Assembly: GCA_038211295.1 (NCBI GenBank)
Contig: JBBQVS010000099.1
Location: 1 to 13,118 of the forward strand
Source of the DNA: JBBQVS01 sp038211295
GTDB lineage: Bacteria; Chloroflexota; Ktedonobacteria; Ktedonobacterales; Ktedonobacteraceae
Direction of reading: 5' to 3'
DNA length: 13,118 nt
In this document: one piece after another, positions 1 to 6,651 of the stretch
Layout: each line of letters starts with the position of its first letter
How positions within the stretch are numbered: position 1 is the first letter of the stretch
Made by a program: the position numbers and the translations under genes
Notes under the pieces: model-generated
The model's database searches: none
The model's input: only the letters and a program-made list of their open reading frames with translations
Told to the model about the DNA's origin: nothing

Positions 1-101
1 GTATCACCTTTGATTACATTGAAATCTTTTATAATCGGACGCGGAGACATTCCACGATCCACTACTTGAGTCCATTTGCCTACGAACAACTGATGTGTTA
101 A
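1..101 (+). CDS. IS3-family transposase (OrfB), C-terminal 32 residues, partial
   Basis: Reading in the frame that starts at base 3 gives 32 residues and then TAA at 99-101. The peptide contains FDYIEIFYNRTRRHSTIHYL followed by SPFAYEQ. This is the classic end of the IS3-family DDE integrase (rve) domain, where the run of F-Y-N-x-x-R-x-H-S-x-[IL]-x-Y-x-[ST]-P follows the catalytic glutamate by a short distance. The enzyme catalyses copy-out/paste-in transposition of its element. The catalytic D, D and E are outside the window, so activity cannot be judged. The frame runs opposite to the decayed gene next to it. Confidence 0.85.
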   Translation, partial: ITFDYIEIFYNRTRRHSTIHYLSPFAYEQLMC

Positions 102-115
102 TCCCCATGTTTGGG

Positions 116-141
116 GTCTCCATAAATTCGGGTGAAGATCA
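116..141 (+). repeat. Right terminal inverted repeat of the IS3-family element
   Basis: The 26 bases from GTCTCC at 116 to GAAGATCA at 141 lie 14 bases after the transposase stop. Read inward from the outer end they begin TGATCTTCACCC, a typical IS3-family terminus with terminal 5'-TG. The matching left repeat is not in the window, so the exact length of the repeat is not confirmed. Confidence 0.65.
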
Positions 142-754
142 GGGCAGGAATGCGGCCGCTTTCAACAGATTGTCCGTGACGGAAAAACGATGGTACGAGC
201 GTACTCGCGGTGGCGTAGGGGATAAGCAACTAGGCTTTATTCTTCCCGACCTGTCCGATTTTTGTTTCGATTGTTTGTATTCGCTCCCTAACGTTCTGAA
301 ATTCAACGGCGAGTTGAATAATCCCATACTTCTTATAACGGATATATCACATGTCCCGTGTAATTGCTCCACTTGTAGGCGATGAACGATATTTAACACG
401 CTCTACAAGTTTGATATCTTCCCAGCGCAATGCTTCTACGGTAAGACCTTTCTTAACAACAATACCATCGGCATAGATATAGACGCGCCATCTGCGCTGC
501 ACTAATGCGACAAGAAACACACCAGTGAAAGCGATCAGGACGACAGCGATAGCTGCGATGCTCTGTCCCGACCTCAAACCGCCTGCGAATATAACGAGGC
601 CAATAATACACGCGACAAACAGGGCCATACAAACAACGTAGAGCTTGAATCCTGTACCGTACATAGCCGTTGGTACGCCGAGCTTATACTTTTCCCCTAA
701 CGTGTATGCTTCTTTTGAAAGCGAAGGCTCTAACGTAGACTCACAATCCATCAT
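142..754 (-). pseudogene. DUF6585-like membrane protein, broken by two stops and truncated by an IS
   Basis: The gene starts at ATG 754 behind a good ribosome site (GAGAGAGGAG on the minus strand, about 6 bases away). The first 135 residues are a polar N-terminus, two membrane segments (about residues 37-58 and 65-86) and a PH-like start (RRWRVYIYADGIVV, then RWEDIKLVERV). The frame then meets TGA at 349-347. It continues in the same frame with protein-like sequence (YIRYKKYG, VEFQNVRERI), meets TAG at 232-230, and goes on again (LLIPYATAS, FRHGQSVESGRI) to the IS end at 141. The pattern of a helix ending in NV, then L-x-P-x-A and G-Q-x-V fits DUF6585 proteins as I remember them; their function is unknown. 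About 204 codons are traceable, so only the tail is lost. A 135-residue product could still be made, but a functional gene is unlikely. Confidence 0.6.
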
Positions 755-998
755 ACTAATGCTCCTCTCTCGCAGTTCCCGTTTTCCTAGTGTAAAAACG
801 TTGAAGCGTAGGATTTATTGTTGTTGGTTGTGAGCCTTTTACGGCAAAGTAGAAAGCAGAGCAATACCACGCATCGTAGTGTTCTCATCCCTTTGGCCCG
901 TCGACATGGTAGAGTCGAGGGTGTGCAACGCTTCGAGCAATACCGCATGTGGGCATTACTGTCAAATAGCTACCTTATTAAATTCATCCACTAAACCC
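755..998. other. Divergent intergenic region, no gene seen
   Basis: This gap separates the minus-strand DUF6585-like relic from the LacI gene. It contains the ribosome site of the minus-strand gene at its left edge. Open frames on either strand are short, lack ribosome sites and have no recognisable protein character. No RNA gene or strong hairpin was found. The LacI promoter begins at its right edge. Confidence 0.5.
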
Positions 999-1027
999 TT
1001 GACATGCAAATCGTTTTGGGTTATGCT
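999..1027 (+). promoter_or_regulatory. Sigma70-type promoter of the LacI-family regulator gene
   Basis: A perfect -35 box TTGACA (999-1004) is followed by exactly 17 bases and then TATGCT (1022-1027), which matches the -10 consensus in four of six positions. Transcription would start near 1034, giving a leader of about 70 bases before the GTG start. Both copies of the 14-bp repeat described separately overlap this promoter, which suggests autoregulation. Confidence 0.7.
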
Positions 1028-1049
1028 CTATACAGATGCAAATCGTTTT
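1004..1049 (+). promoter_or_regulatory. Two tandem 14-bp operator-like repeats over the regulator promoter
   Basis: The sequence ATGCAAATCGTTTT occurs at 1004-1017 and again, identically, at 1036-1049. The start-to-start spacing is 32 bp, close to three helical turns, so both copies face the same side of DNA. The first lies between -35 and -10 and the second covers the predicted transcription start. The core AAATCGTTT is an imperfect dyad with a central CG, as is common in LacI-family operators. The assignment to the adjacent regulator is inference. I did not find the same 14-mer upstream of the transporter genes. Confidence 0.5.
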
Positions 1050-1105
1050 ACATTTGTTCTGACAACGGAAAAAGAGCGTTGTACAAAACAGGCTTTGGAG
1101 GAAGA

Positions 1106-2098
1106 GTGGTCACGATAGCAGATGTTGCCGAGCGAGCGGGCGTGAGTATTACCACCGTCTCACATGTTTTGAGCGGCAAACGTCCCGTTGCGCGTGCAAC
1201 ACAGGAACGCATTGCGGGTATTATCAAAGAACTGGGGTTTCGTCCAAACGAATTGGCGCGCAACTTGCGGATGCAACGTACACAGTCGGTTGCGCTCATC
1301 ATCCCTGATATCACCAACCCCTATTACCCGATGCTTGCACGGGGCCTGCAAGATGCGCTTGCGGATAATCGTTACCACACGTTTCTTTACAACACCGATA
1401 ACAGTCCAGAGCAGGAAACCGAAGTTATCACCGACGTGCTGCGTCGTCAGGTCGATGGAATTGTTGTAGCGTCGCTACGTCCCATTGCGGGGAACGTTCA
1501 AGAGTTTATGGAAGAACACATTCCCTTTGTTTCTATTGGTGTGAGTGTTGAACATCCACTGGTGGATCAGGTCTCGACGGATGATGAAGAAGGGGCGGCG
1601 GCGGCAACGCGCTACCTGCTCCAACAAGGCTATCGCAGCATTGGCATCATTGGTGGGATGCTTGGCATGGTGACAAGCAATCTGCGCCTCGATGGATACA
1701 AGAAAGCTCTGGCCGAGGCTGGGGTTCCATTTCGCCCCGCGCTCTTCGTGGAGGGAGACTTTACCCGATTGGGTGGAAGACAAGCGATGCAACACCTGTT
1801 GCAGAGGTCAGAGAGACCCACCGCGCTCTTTTGTGCGAACGATCTGATGGCGATTGGGGCCTTAGACGTTGCGCGTGAGCAGCATATTCATATCCCTGAA
1901 GATATTGCCATTGTCGGCTATGACGATATTGATGCGGCTTCGTTTGTTACGCCTGCGCTCACTACTATTCTCAATCCAGCCTATGAAATGGGCAAGGCGG
2001 CAGGCGAATTGCTTTTAGAGCGTATGCAACAAACATACGATGGGCCACGTCGCCAAATCGTCATTTCGCATCAACTGATTCGTCGCCAATCCGCCTGA
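1106..2098 (+). CDS. LacI-family transcriptional regulator of a sugar locus
   Basis: This is a 330-residue DNA-binding repressor of normal LacI/GalR length. The start is taken as GTG 1106, with GGAGG at 1097-1101 just before it. The N-terminus then reads VTIADVAERAGVSITTVSHV, the canonical LacI helix-turn-helix beginning within a few residues of the start. The hinge helix follows (RPNELARNLR, near residues 46-55). The periplasmic-binding-protein-like sensor domain fills the rest (VALIIPDITNPYYPMLARGL, then GYDDIDAASFVTPALTTI near the end), so a sugar or sugar derivative is the likely effector. An upstream ATG at 1004 in the same frame lies inside the -35 box and is rejected. It precedes a same-strand sugar importer operon by 223 bases and is probably its local regulator. 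Confidence 0.9.
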   Translation: MVTIADVAERAGVSITTVSHVLSGKRPVARATQERIAGIIKELGFRPNELARNLRMQRTQSVALIIPDITNPYYPMLARGLQDALADNRYHTFLYNTDNSPEQETEVITDVLRRQVDGIVVASLRPIAGNVQEFMEEHIPFVSIGVSVEHPLVDQVSTDDEEGAAAATRYLLQQGYRSIGIIGGMLGMVTSNLRLDGYKKALAEAGVPFRPALFVEGDFTRLGGRQAMQHLLQRSERPTALFCANDLMAIGALDVAREQHIHIPEDIAIVGYDDIDAASFVTPALTTILNPAYEMGKAAGELLLERMQQTYDGPRRQIVISHQLIRRQSA

Positions 2099-2127
2099 GA
2101 AGAAGCGTTAGCAACCTTCTCGCTTTA
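2097..2127 (+). terminator. Possible weak hairpin after the regulator gene
   Basis: Directly at the stop codon GAGAAG (2097-2102) can pair with CTTCTC (2116-2121), with an inner GTT/AAC helix and the loop AGC. It is followed by GCTTTAT, which has only three T. The stem is short and has an internal bulge, so termination here is uncertain and the regulator may be partly co-transcribed with the operon. Confidence 0.25.
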
Positions 2128-2148
2128 TCAATAGAGGTATGCCTGTCT

Positions 2149-2169
2149 CATACTGTGCATGACAGTATG
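2149..2169. promoter_or_regulatory. Inverted repeat upstream of the sugar importer operon, candidate operator
   Basis: CATACTGT (2149-2156) and ACAGTATG (2162-2169) form a perfect 8-bp dyad around GCATG. The symmetry continues outward as CTGT/ACAG if a two-base bulge is allowed. There is no T run behind it, so it is not a typical terminator. It lies 153 bases before the binding-protein gene. Weaker dyads follow at 2177-2184 (AACATGTT), 2220-2244 and 2257-2274 (GAGGTCA/TGTCCTC with one mismatch). I could not pick a convincing -35/-10 pair between 2100 and 2321. The role as operator is inferred from position. Confidence 0.4.
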
Positions 2170-2321
2170 ACAGAACAACATGTTCAATAGGAGAGAGGAG
2201 AAAAAAGAGGTATCGCGTAGCTCTAGAAAGATTTCTTTTCGAGCATGGCTGTTTAGAGGTCAATGATGTCCTCACGAAGGTGTTTCGCGCATGATATTTA
2301 TGGTAACAAAGGAGTACGCTC

Positions 2322-3722
2322 ATGTATAATCCACGCTCACGCCGCCAGGTGCTGATTGATAGCAGCAAAGCTATTGTTAGTGTTAGCGCACTTGCGGCAT
2401 TCCTCGATGCTTGTGGCACCACAAGCACAGGTAACAAACCCGGACAGGCTCCATCGGGCAACATCACGAACTGGTACTACATCGACGACCAGAAAATCCG
2501 CGATTATGTGAGCAAGGCCGAGGTAGATGCGTTCAATGCAGCGCATTCAAGCATTCGCCTATCGTATGTTTACAAGGCACTCGCAACGCCCCAAACGGTG
2601 CTAGATTCCGCGCTTTCCACGGGTCATGGGCCTGATCTTATTCCCACCGCTGGCCCCTCAGTGGCCGTGAGTTATGCTAACAACCACAATCTGCTGGCCC
2701 TTGATGGCTATGCCAAACAGTATAATTGGTCGGGTAAGATGCTTGACTGGGCACTCAAATCGGGTGTTGTGAACGGTAAGCTCTACTCTTTGCCTACCTC
2801 ATATGAGACGGTGATTATTCACTACAATAAGACGCTTTTCGAGAAAAAGGGCTGGGCGATACCGACGACACGAAGCCAACTTGAGGCACTGTGTCAAGAA
2901 ATCAAGGGTGCTGGCATTATTCCCTTTTCGTCCGGCAATGGCGACTATGCGGCCGCGACGGAGTGGTTCGTGACCGCCTTCTTCAACCATTATGCTGGCC
3001 CTGATCTGGTGTATCAGGCGTTGTCGGGCAAGATCAAATTTACGCATTCGGCCTTTGAAGATGCTATCTCTTTGATGAAACAGTATTTTGATAAAGGCTG
3101 GTTCAACGGCGGTGTCAAGCAATACTTTGTAGGAACGGAGCCACAATTCGACGCCAATTTTGGGCAGGGGAAAGCGGCAATGAATATGGATGGGACATGG
3201 GCCTTTCAAAATTGGCCGAACTACTTTGGAAGTAAGGCCAATAACGCCAATGAGTGGGACTGGTTCCCTATTCCCTCGTTGCGTGACGAAGTATCTACAA
3301 ATGTGTATGCGCTTGCTACTGGCGGAACCATCTCGATAAACGCGCGTAGCAAGGCTCCCGATGCCGCAGCCGCATATCTTGATTGGCTCTATTCCACACC
3401 TAAGCGCGTCACCGCAGAGTTGGCCGATCTCGCGCTTGAACCTTTGCCAACTGTCCTGACCGAGGCGGACTTCCCTGCATCGGTAGACCCTCGTCTCAAA
3501 CGCTTATACGTGGAAATGGGGAAAGCAACCAAAGCAGGCAATTTTGGGTATACCACCTGGACGTTTTGGGGGCCAAAGTCGGACGAGTGGATCGCTAAAG
3601 GTATGGACAAGGTGCTTGCGGGCGATATCTCACCACATGACTATTGTGTAAAGCTCGATATGCTCTTCACGCAGGAATTACAACAAGGTGCTATTCCTTA
3701 TACCATTCCCCGGAGTAAATAG
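2322..3722 (+). CDS. Sugar ABC transporter substrate-binding lipoprotein (CUT1, family 1)
   Basis: This 466-residue extracellular lipoprotein captures a sugar and hands it to the two permeases encoded next. The start is ATG 2322 with AAAGGAG at 2308-2314. The N-terminus has a twin-arginine motif (SRRQVLI, residues 6-12), a modest hydrophobic stretch and a lipobox LDAC with the lipidated Cys at 31. The body has the family-1 solute-binding pattern: NAAHSSIRLSYVY in the first lobe, GHGPDLIPT, LYSLPTSYETVIIHYNKTLF in the hinge area, and GKAAMNMDGTWAF in the second lobe. Two bases separate its stop from the first permease start. The substrate cannot be read from sequence; the context of a kinase and glycosidases points to an oligosaccharide or glycoside. 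Confidence 0.9.
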   Translation: MYNPRSRRQVLIDSSKAIVSVSALAAFLDACGTTSTGNKPGQAPSGNITNWYYIDDQKIRDYVSKAEVDAFNAAHSSIRLSYVYKALATPQTVLDSALSTGHGPDLIPTAGPSVAVSYANNHNLLALDGYAKQYNWSGKMLDWALKSGVVNGKLYSLPTSYETVIIHYNKTLFEKKGWAIPTTRSQLEALCQEIKGAGIIPFSSGNGDYAAATEWFVTAFFNHYAGPDLVYQALSGKIKFTHSAFEDAISLMKQYFDKGWFNGGVKQYFVGTEPQFDANFGQGKAAMNMDGTWAFQNWPNYFGSKANNANEWDWFPIPSLRDEVSTNVYALATGGTISINARSKAPDAAAAYLDWLYSTPKRVTAELADLALEPLPTVLTEADFPASVDPRLKRLYVEMGKATKAGNFGYTTWTFWGPKSDEWIAKGMDKVLAGDISPHDYCVKLDMLFTQELQQGAIPYTIPRSK

Positions 3723-3724
3723 TT

Positions 3725-4675
3725 ATGGGCATCAAACAAGTTACCTCTCCTTTTGTAAATAGGACAGAAATAGTCACAGAAAGCGAACGTCGGAGTACAC
3801 TCCGACTTCGCGCCCTGACTCGTTGGCGTGGTGTTTTTGCCTGGACATTTATGATTCCACTCTTGCTTGCAAGCGGACTCGTTGTCATCGGGCCTTCGCT
3901 TGCAAGCGTGTACTATGCATTTACCGATTGGTCGGGGCTGGGTGATGCCAACTTTGTAGGGCTACAAAACTTTCAACGACTGCTCACCGATGAAGAATTC
4001 CATATTGCGTTTCTGCACAATCTCTTTTGGATCGCTATGTTTCTGGTTGTGCCTATTGCGATGGGTCTGTTGGGAGCGTTTTTGCTCTCACAAATCACAC
4101 GTTTTCAGCTTTTCTTTCGTATCGCCTACTTTCTGCCATATACGCTTTCAAGCGTCGTTGTCTCGAATATCTGGCGCGACCTGCTCAACCCTGAACGTGG
4201 TCTGGCGACAACGGGGCTGCCCTTTCTACAAGGAGTCTACTTTCTTGGCGATGAGCATTATGCGTTGCCCGCCGTTGGTTTTGTGAACAACTGGGCATTT
4301 TGGGGCTTCTTGATGGTGATTTTCCTGGCTGCGATGCAGTCGGTAAGTACAGAATTGTACGACTCTGCGAAGGTTGATGGGGCCACCGCTTGGCAACAAT
4401 TTCTAAACGTGACCTTGCCGGGGATCAGACCAACACTGGTCTTTGTTGTGCTTATCATTGTCATCTGGTCGCTTGTGACCTTTGATTATGTATATATTCT
4501 CACGGGTGGCGGGCCAGCTGGCTCAACCGAAGTCGTTTCGACACTGCTCTATCGCACCGCGTTTACGCGCAATGAGGCTGGTTATGCGGCAGCGATGGCG
4601 TTAAGTATGGCCTTCTTATCAGCTTTTGTTGTTGGCGGTTTCGCGCTCCTGCGCCGGAAAGGTTGGGAGATATGA
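3725..4675 (+). CDS. Sugar ABC transporter permease, MalF/UgpA type
   Basis: A 316-residue inner-membrane permease of the binding-protein-dependent transport family. A charged cytoplasmic N-terminus of about 38 residues is followed by six predicted membrane segments, the first near residues 42-65 (WTFMIPLLLASGLVVIGPSL). The cytoplasmic EAA loop that docks onto the ATPase is clear: ELYDSAKVDGATAWQQFLNV, with D218-G219-A220, then TLPGIRP. The periplasmic LTGGGPAGSTEV motif typical of MalF-like subunits follows. The ribosome site GGAG lies in the last codons of the binding-protein gene. The stop overlaps the start of the next permease by four bases (ATGA), a sign of translational coupling. Confidence 0.92.
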   Translation: MGIKQVTSPFVNRTEIVTESERRSTLRLRALTRWRGVFAWTFMIPLLLASGLVVIGPSLASVYYAFTDWSGLGDANFVGLQNFQRLLTDEEFHIAFLHNLFWIAMFLVVPIAMGLLGAFLLSQITRFQLFFRIAYFLPYTLSSVVVSNIWRDLLNPERGLATTGLPFLQGVYFLGDEHYALPAVGFVNNWAFWGFLMVIFLAAMQSVSTELYDSAKVDGATAWQQFLNVTLPGIRPTLVFVVLIIVIWSLVTFDYVYILTGGGPAGSTEVVSTLLYRTAFTRNEAGYAAAMALSMAFLSAFVVGGFALLRRKGWEI

Positions 4676-5556
4676 GTAGCATCGTTACGCGGCCACGACA
4701 AATGGGCAAGGCCGCTTCATCGCCACGCCGTATGCAATTGCTTATGAAGCAGGCTCCATACTATCTCGTTTTACTCGCGCTTGTGGTCTTTTCGCTAGGG
4801 CCACTGGTGCTGCTTGTTCTTAACTCGCTCAAGTCACCGTTTGAAGGCGCGAGTAACCCGCTTGGCTTCCCACATCATATAGAGTGGGGCAACTACGTTA
4901 CGGCCTGGGAGCAGGGGTGGTTCGCGACAACACTCCTCAACAGCACCATTTTGATGGGGGGAACGGTGATCGGTGTTTGGATTATCGCAGGCTGTGCTGC
5001 GTACACAATGAGCCAACTCGACCTTCCCGGAGGCAACATTGTTGTGCTGTATCTCATTGCAAGTTCAGCTATTCCGCTCCAGATATTCCTGATACCGCTC
5101 TTCTTCTTGTGGAGTACGCTTGGACTGTATGACAGTCTGTTTGGACTCGTCATCATTTACTGCGCGACCAATGCACCATTTGCAACGTTGCTCCTTCGTT
5201 CATTCATGGTATCTATTCCGCGTGAGTATGCCGACGCGGCACGCATAGATGGCGCGAACGAATGGCGCGTGCTGTGGCGGGTGATTATGCCGCTTGCATG
5301 GCCCGGCTTTCTGACAATTGGTCTGACAACGGCGCTCGCCGTGTGGAATGAGTTTTTGTTCGCTACAACCTTTATCCAAAGCGACACCCTGCAACCCGTG
5401 CAGATAAGCCTGTTGGCGTTCCATCAACAATTTGCTCGCAATTGGAGTTTGACCGACGCGGCTTCACTGATAGCGATTGCGCCAATAGTGGTTATGTTTC
5501 TTGTCTTCCAACGCCGTTTCATCGCGGGTTACGCTGGCGGAGGATTGAAAGGCTAA
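4672..5556 (+). CDS. Sugar ABC transporter permease, MalG/UgpE type
   Basis: A 294-residue partner permease with six predicted membrane segments, the first near residues 24-46. The EAA loop is REYADAARIDGANEWRVLWR with D193-G194-A195, followed by VIMPLAWPG, which is diagnostic for MalG-like subunits. WNEFLFATTFI and the C-terminal QRRFIAGYAGGGLKG are also typical. The ATG at 4672 is preferred over an in-frame TTG at 4663, because it forms the 4-bp ATGA overlap with the upstream gene and has GGAAAGG about nine bases before it. No ATP-binding subunit gene is present in the operon, so the transporter probably uses a shared MalK/MsmK-type ATPase. Confidence 0.92.
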   Translation: MSSIVTRPRQMGKAASSPRRMQLLMKQAPYYLVLLALVVFSLGPLVLLVLNSLKSPFEGASNPLGFPHHIEWGNYVTAWEQGWFATTLLNSTILMGGTVIGVWIIAGCAAYTMSQLDLPGGNIVVLYLIASSAIPLQIFLIPLFFLWSTLGLYDSLFGLVIIYCATNAPFATLLLRSFMVSIPREYADAARIDGANEWRVLWRVIMPLAWPGFLTIGLTTALAVWNEFLFATTFIQSDTLQPVQISLLAFHQQFARNWSLTDAASLIAIAPIVVMFLVFQRRFIAGYAGGGLKG

Positions 5557-5601
5557 AGCTGGGTGGAAGAGGCCGTGAAATTTCTAGAGGAGAGCAGGTT
5601 G

Positions 5602-6552
5602 ATGCAGAGAAAAATTCTTGTTGTAGGAAGTCTTAATACAGACCAGGTTATACAGGTTCCGCGCTTACCCGTGTTCGGTGAAACCTTGCTTGCCACGCGT
5701 TCGCATACATTTCCGGGTGGCAAGGGTGGAAATCAAGCAGTCGCAATGGCGCGGTTGGGGGCCTCGGTGCTGATGGCTGGTTGCGTTGGTGCTGATGCCG
5801 CCGGGAAGCAACTGGTTGCGGCATTGCATCATGAACAGATTGATACGAGCCTTGTGGTGGTTGAGCAGGAAAAGTCCAGCGGTTTTGCGTGTATCTTTTT
5901 GTCTCCTGCTGGTGAAAACGCCATTATTGTTGCTGCGGAGGCGAATAGCTGTGTTGGGGTAGACGAAGAGCAACGTGCGAAGACCGCCGCGCTGGTCATG
6001 CAGGTACAGGCGGTGGTGCTACAGCTTGAGATACCGCTAGCAACGGTGCAAGTACTGATAGAGGTGGGATATAAAGCTGGCGTGCCTGTAATTCTTAATG
6101 CCGCGCCCGCGTATGCGCTTCCGCAGGAGGTGCTAACACGGGTCGCGGTGCTAATTGTGAACGAGAGCGAGGCCAGTATGCTGAGTGGTGTGCCCATAGT
6201 GAGCGTAGAGGACGCGCAACATGCTGGCATTATACTCCAAAACAATGGAAGCTCTGTTGTTGTGATAACGCTTGGAGCACGTGGCGCACTTTTGATAACG
6301 AAAGACGCTTCTGGACAGAGGGTACTACTTCGTGAACACGCGCCAAGTGTACATGTTGTGGATACTACGGCGGCGGGTGATTGTTTTGTGGGAGCTTTGA
6401 CGGTGGCACTGACTGAGGGGAAAGGCTATAAAGAAGCCTTACAATTCGCTGTTGCCGCGAGCGCGCTCAAAGTAACCAAAATCGGCGCACAGTCGGGTCT
6501 TCCAACGAAACAAGAAGTGTTGGCATCGCTGGAAAGTTTTAAGAGCGCGTGA
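5602..6552 (+). CDS. PfkB-family sugar kinase, ribokinase-like
   Basis: A 316-residue cytoplasmic kinase that transfers phosphate from ATP to a sugar, most likely ribose or a related furanose. ATG 5602 is chosen because AGAGGAG (5586-5592) precedes it and the protein then starts QRKILVVGSLNTD, as ribokinases do. An upstream in-frame GTG at 5563 would add residues with no family match. PfkB signature 1 is PGGKGGNQAVAMARLG (G39-G40-K41-G42-G43-N44; ribokinases usually have GGKGAN). Signature 2 is DTTAAGDCFVGAL at 254-266, with D260 as the catalytic base and A257-A258-G259 as the anion hole. It lies 45 bases after the permease gene and is presumably in the same transcript. Ribokinase is the best guess, but other PfkB substrates are possible. 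Confidence 0.85.
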   Translation: MQRKILVVGSLNTDQVIQVPRLPVFGETLLATRSHTFPGGKGGNQAVAMARLGASVLMAGCVGADAAGKQLVAALHHEQIDTSLVVVEQEKSSGFACIFLSPAGENAIIVAAEANSCVGVDEEQRAKTAALVMQVQAVVLQLEIPLATVQVLIEVGYKAGVPVILNAAPAYALPQEVLTRVAVLIVNESEASMLSGVPIVSVEDAQHAGIILQNNGSSVVVITLGARGALLITKDASGQRVLLREHAPSVHVVDTTAAGDCFVGALTVALTEGKGYKEALQFAVAASALKVTKIGAQSGLPTKQEVLASLESFKSA

Positions 6553-6596
6553 CGGACGGATGCCTTTTGTTTGAATAACCTTTTTGTCAAAAGTGC

Positions 6597-6633
6597 GGGA
6601 ACCTATTCCCATACTTGCCTTCAAATTTTTTTT
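6597..6633 (+). terminator. Weak hairpin plus distant T run after the kinase gene
   Basis: GGGAA (6597-6601) pairs with TTCCC (6606-6610) around the loop CCTA. A run of eight T follows at 6626-6633, but 15 bases separate stem and T run, which is too far for a standard intrinsic terminator. It may attenuate read-through from the kinase gene or have no role. Confidence 0.2.
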
Positions 6634-6634
6634 G

Positions 6635-6650
6635 TAAGACTGGAGTCTTA
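6635..6650. promoter_or_regulatory. Perfect inverted repeat covering the ribosome site of the next gene
   Basis: TAAGACT (6635-6641) and AGTCTTA (6644-6650) form a perfect 7-bp dyad with GG between. The Shine-Dalgarno sequence TGGAG (6641-6645) lies in its centre, and the ATG is at 6652, one base past the right arm. The two-base gap is too tight for an RNA hairpin unless inner pairs open, so a DNA operator or a partly closed RNA stem are both possible. Confidence 0.4.
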
Positions 6651-6651
6651 A

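Larger units (their letters stand above)
1..141 (+). mobile_element. 3' end of an IS3-family insertion sequence (left part outside window)
   Basis: The segment holds the last codons of an IS3-family transposase, a short non-coding tail and a terminal inverted repeat ending in CA at 141. The rest of the element lies to the left of the window, so its group, its left end and any target-site duplication cannot be read here. It abuts the decayed minus-strand gene at 142-754, whose coding similarity stops at the junction, which suggests that the element inserted into that gene. The boundary at 141 is inferred from the usual TG...CA termini of the family. Confidence 0.8.

Noticed and set aside
95..385. 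Plus-strand open frame across the IS end
   Set aside because: It begins inside the transposase end, runs through the terminal repeat into the relic and resembles nothing.
139..399. Minus-strand open frame of 86 codons overlapping the DUF6585-like relic
   Set aside because: It has no ribosome site and no protein character; the better frame is the stop-interrupted one that continues the upstream gene.
1004..1105. Upstream ATG extension of the LacI-family gene
   Set aside because: It lies in the -35 box of the likely promoter, has no ribosome site, and the added 34 residues do not belong to the family; the helix-turn-helix starts right after GTG 1106.
879..1118. Plus-strand small open frame before the regulator
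   Set aside because: It overlaps the promoter and the regulator start in another frame and has no ribosome site.
4834..5387. Several antisense open frames within the second permease gene
   Set aside because: They are shadows of a well-supported permease with intact motifs and have no ribosome sites.
5563..5601. GTG start giving a longer kinase
   Set aside because: ATG 5602 has a better ribosome site and matches the usual ribokinase N-terminus.
6626..6633. T run as proof of an intrinsic terminator
   Set aside because: The nearest stem ends 15 bases earlier and is only 5 bp, so it is listed only as a weak possibility.
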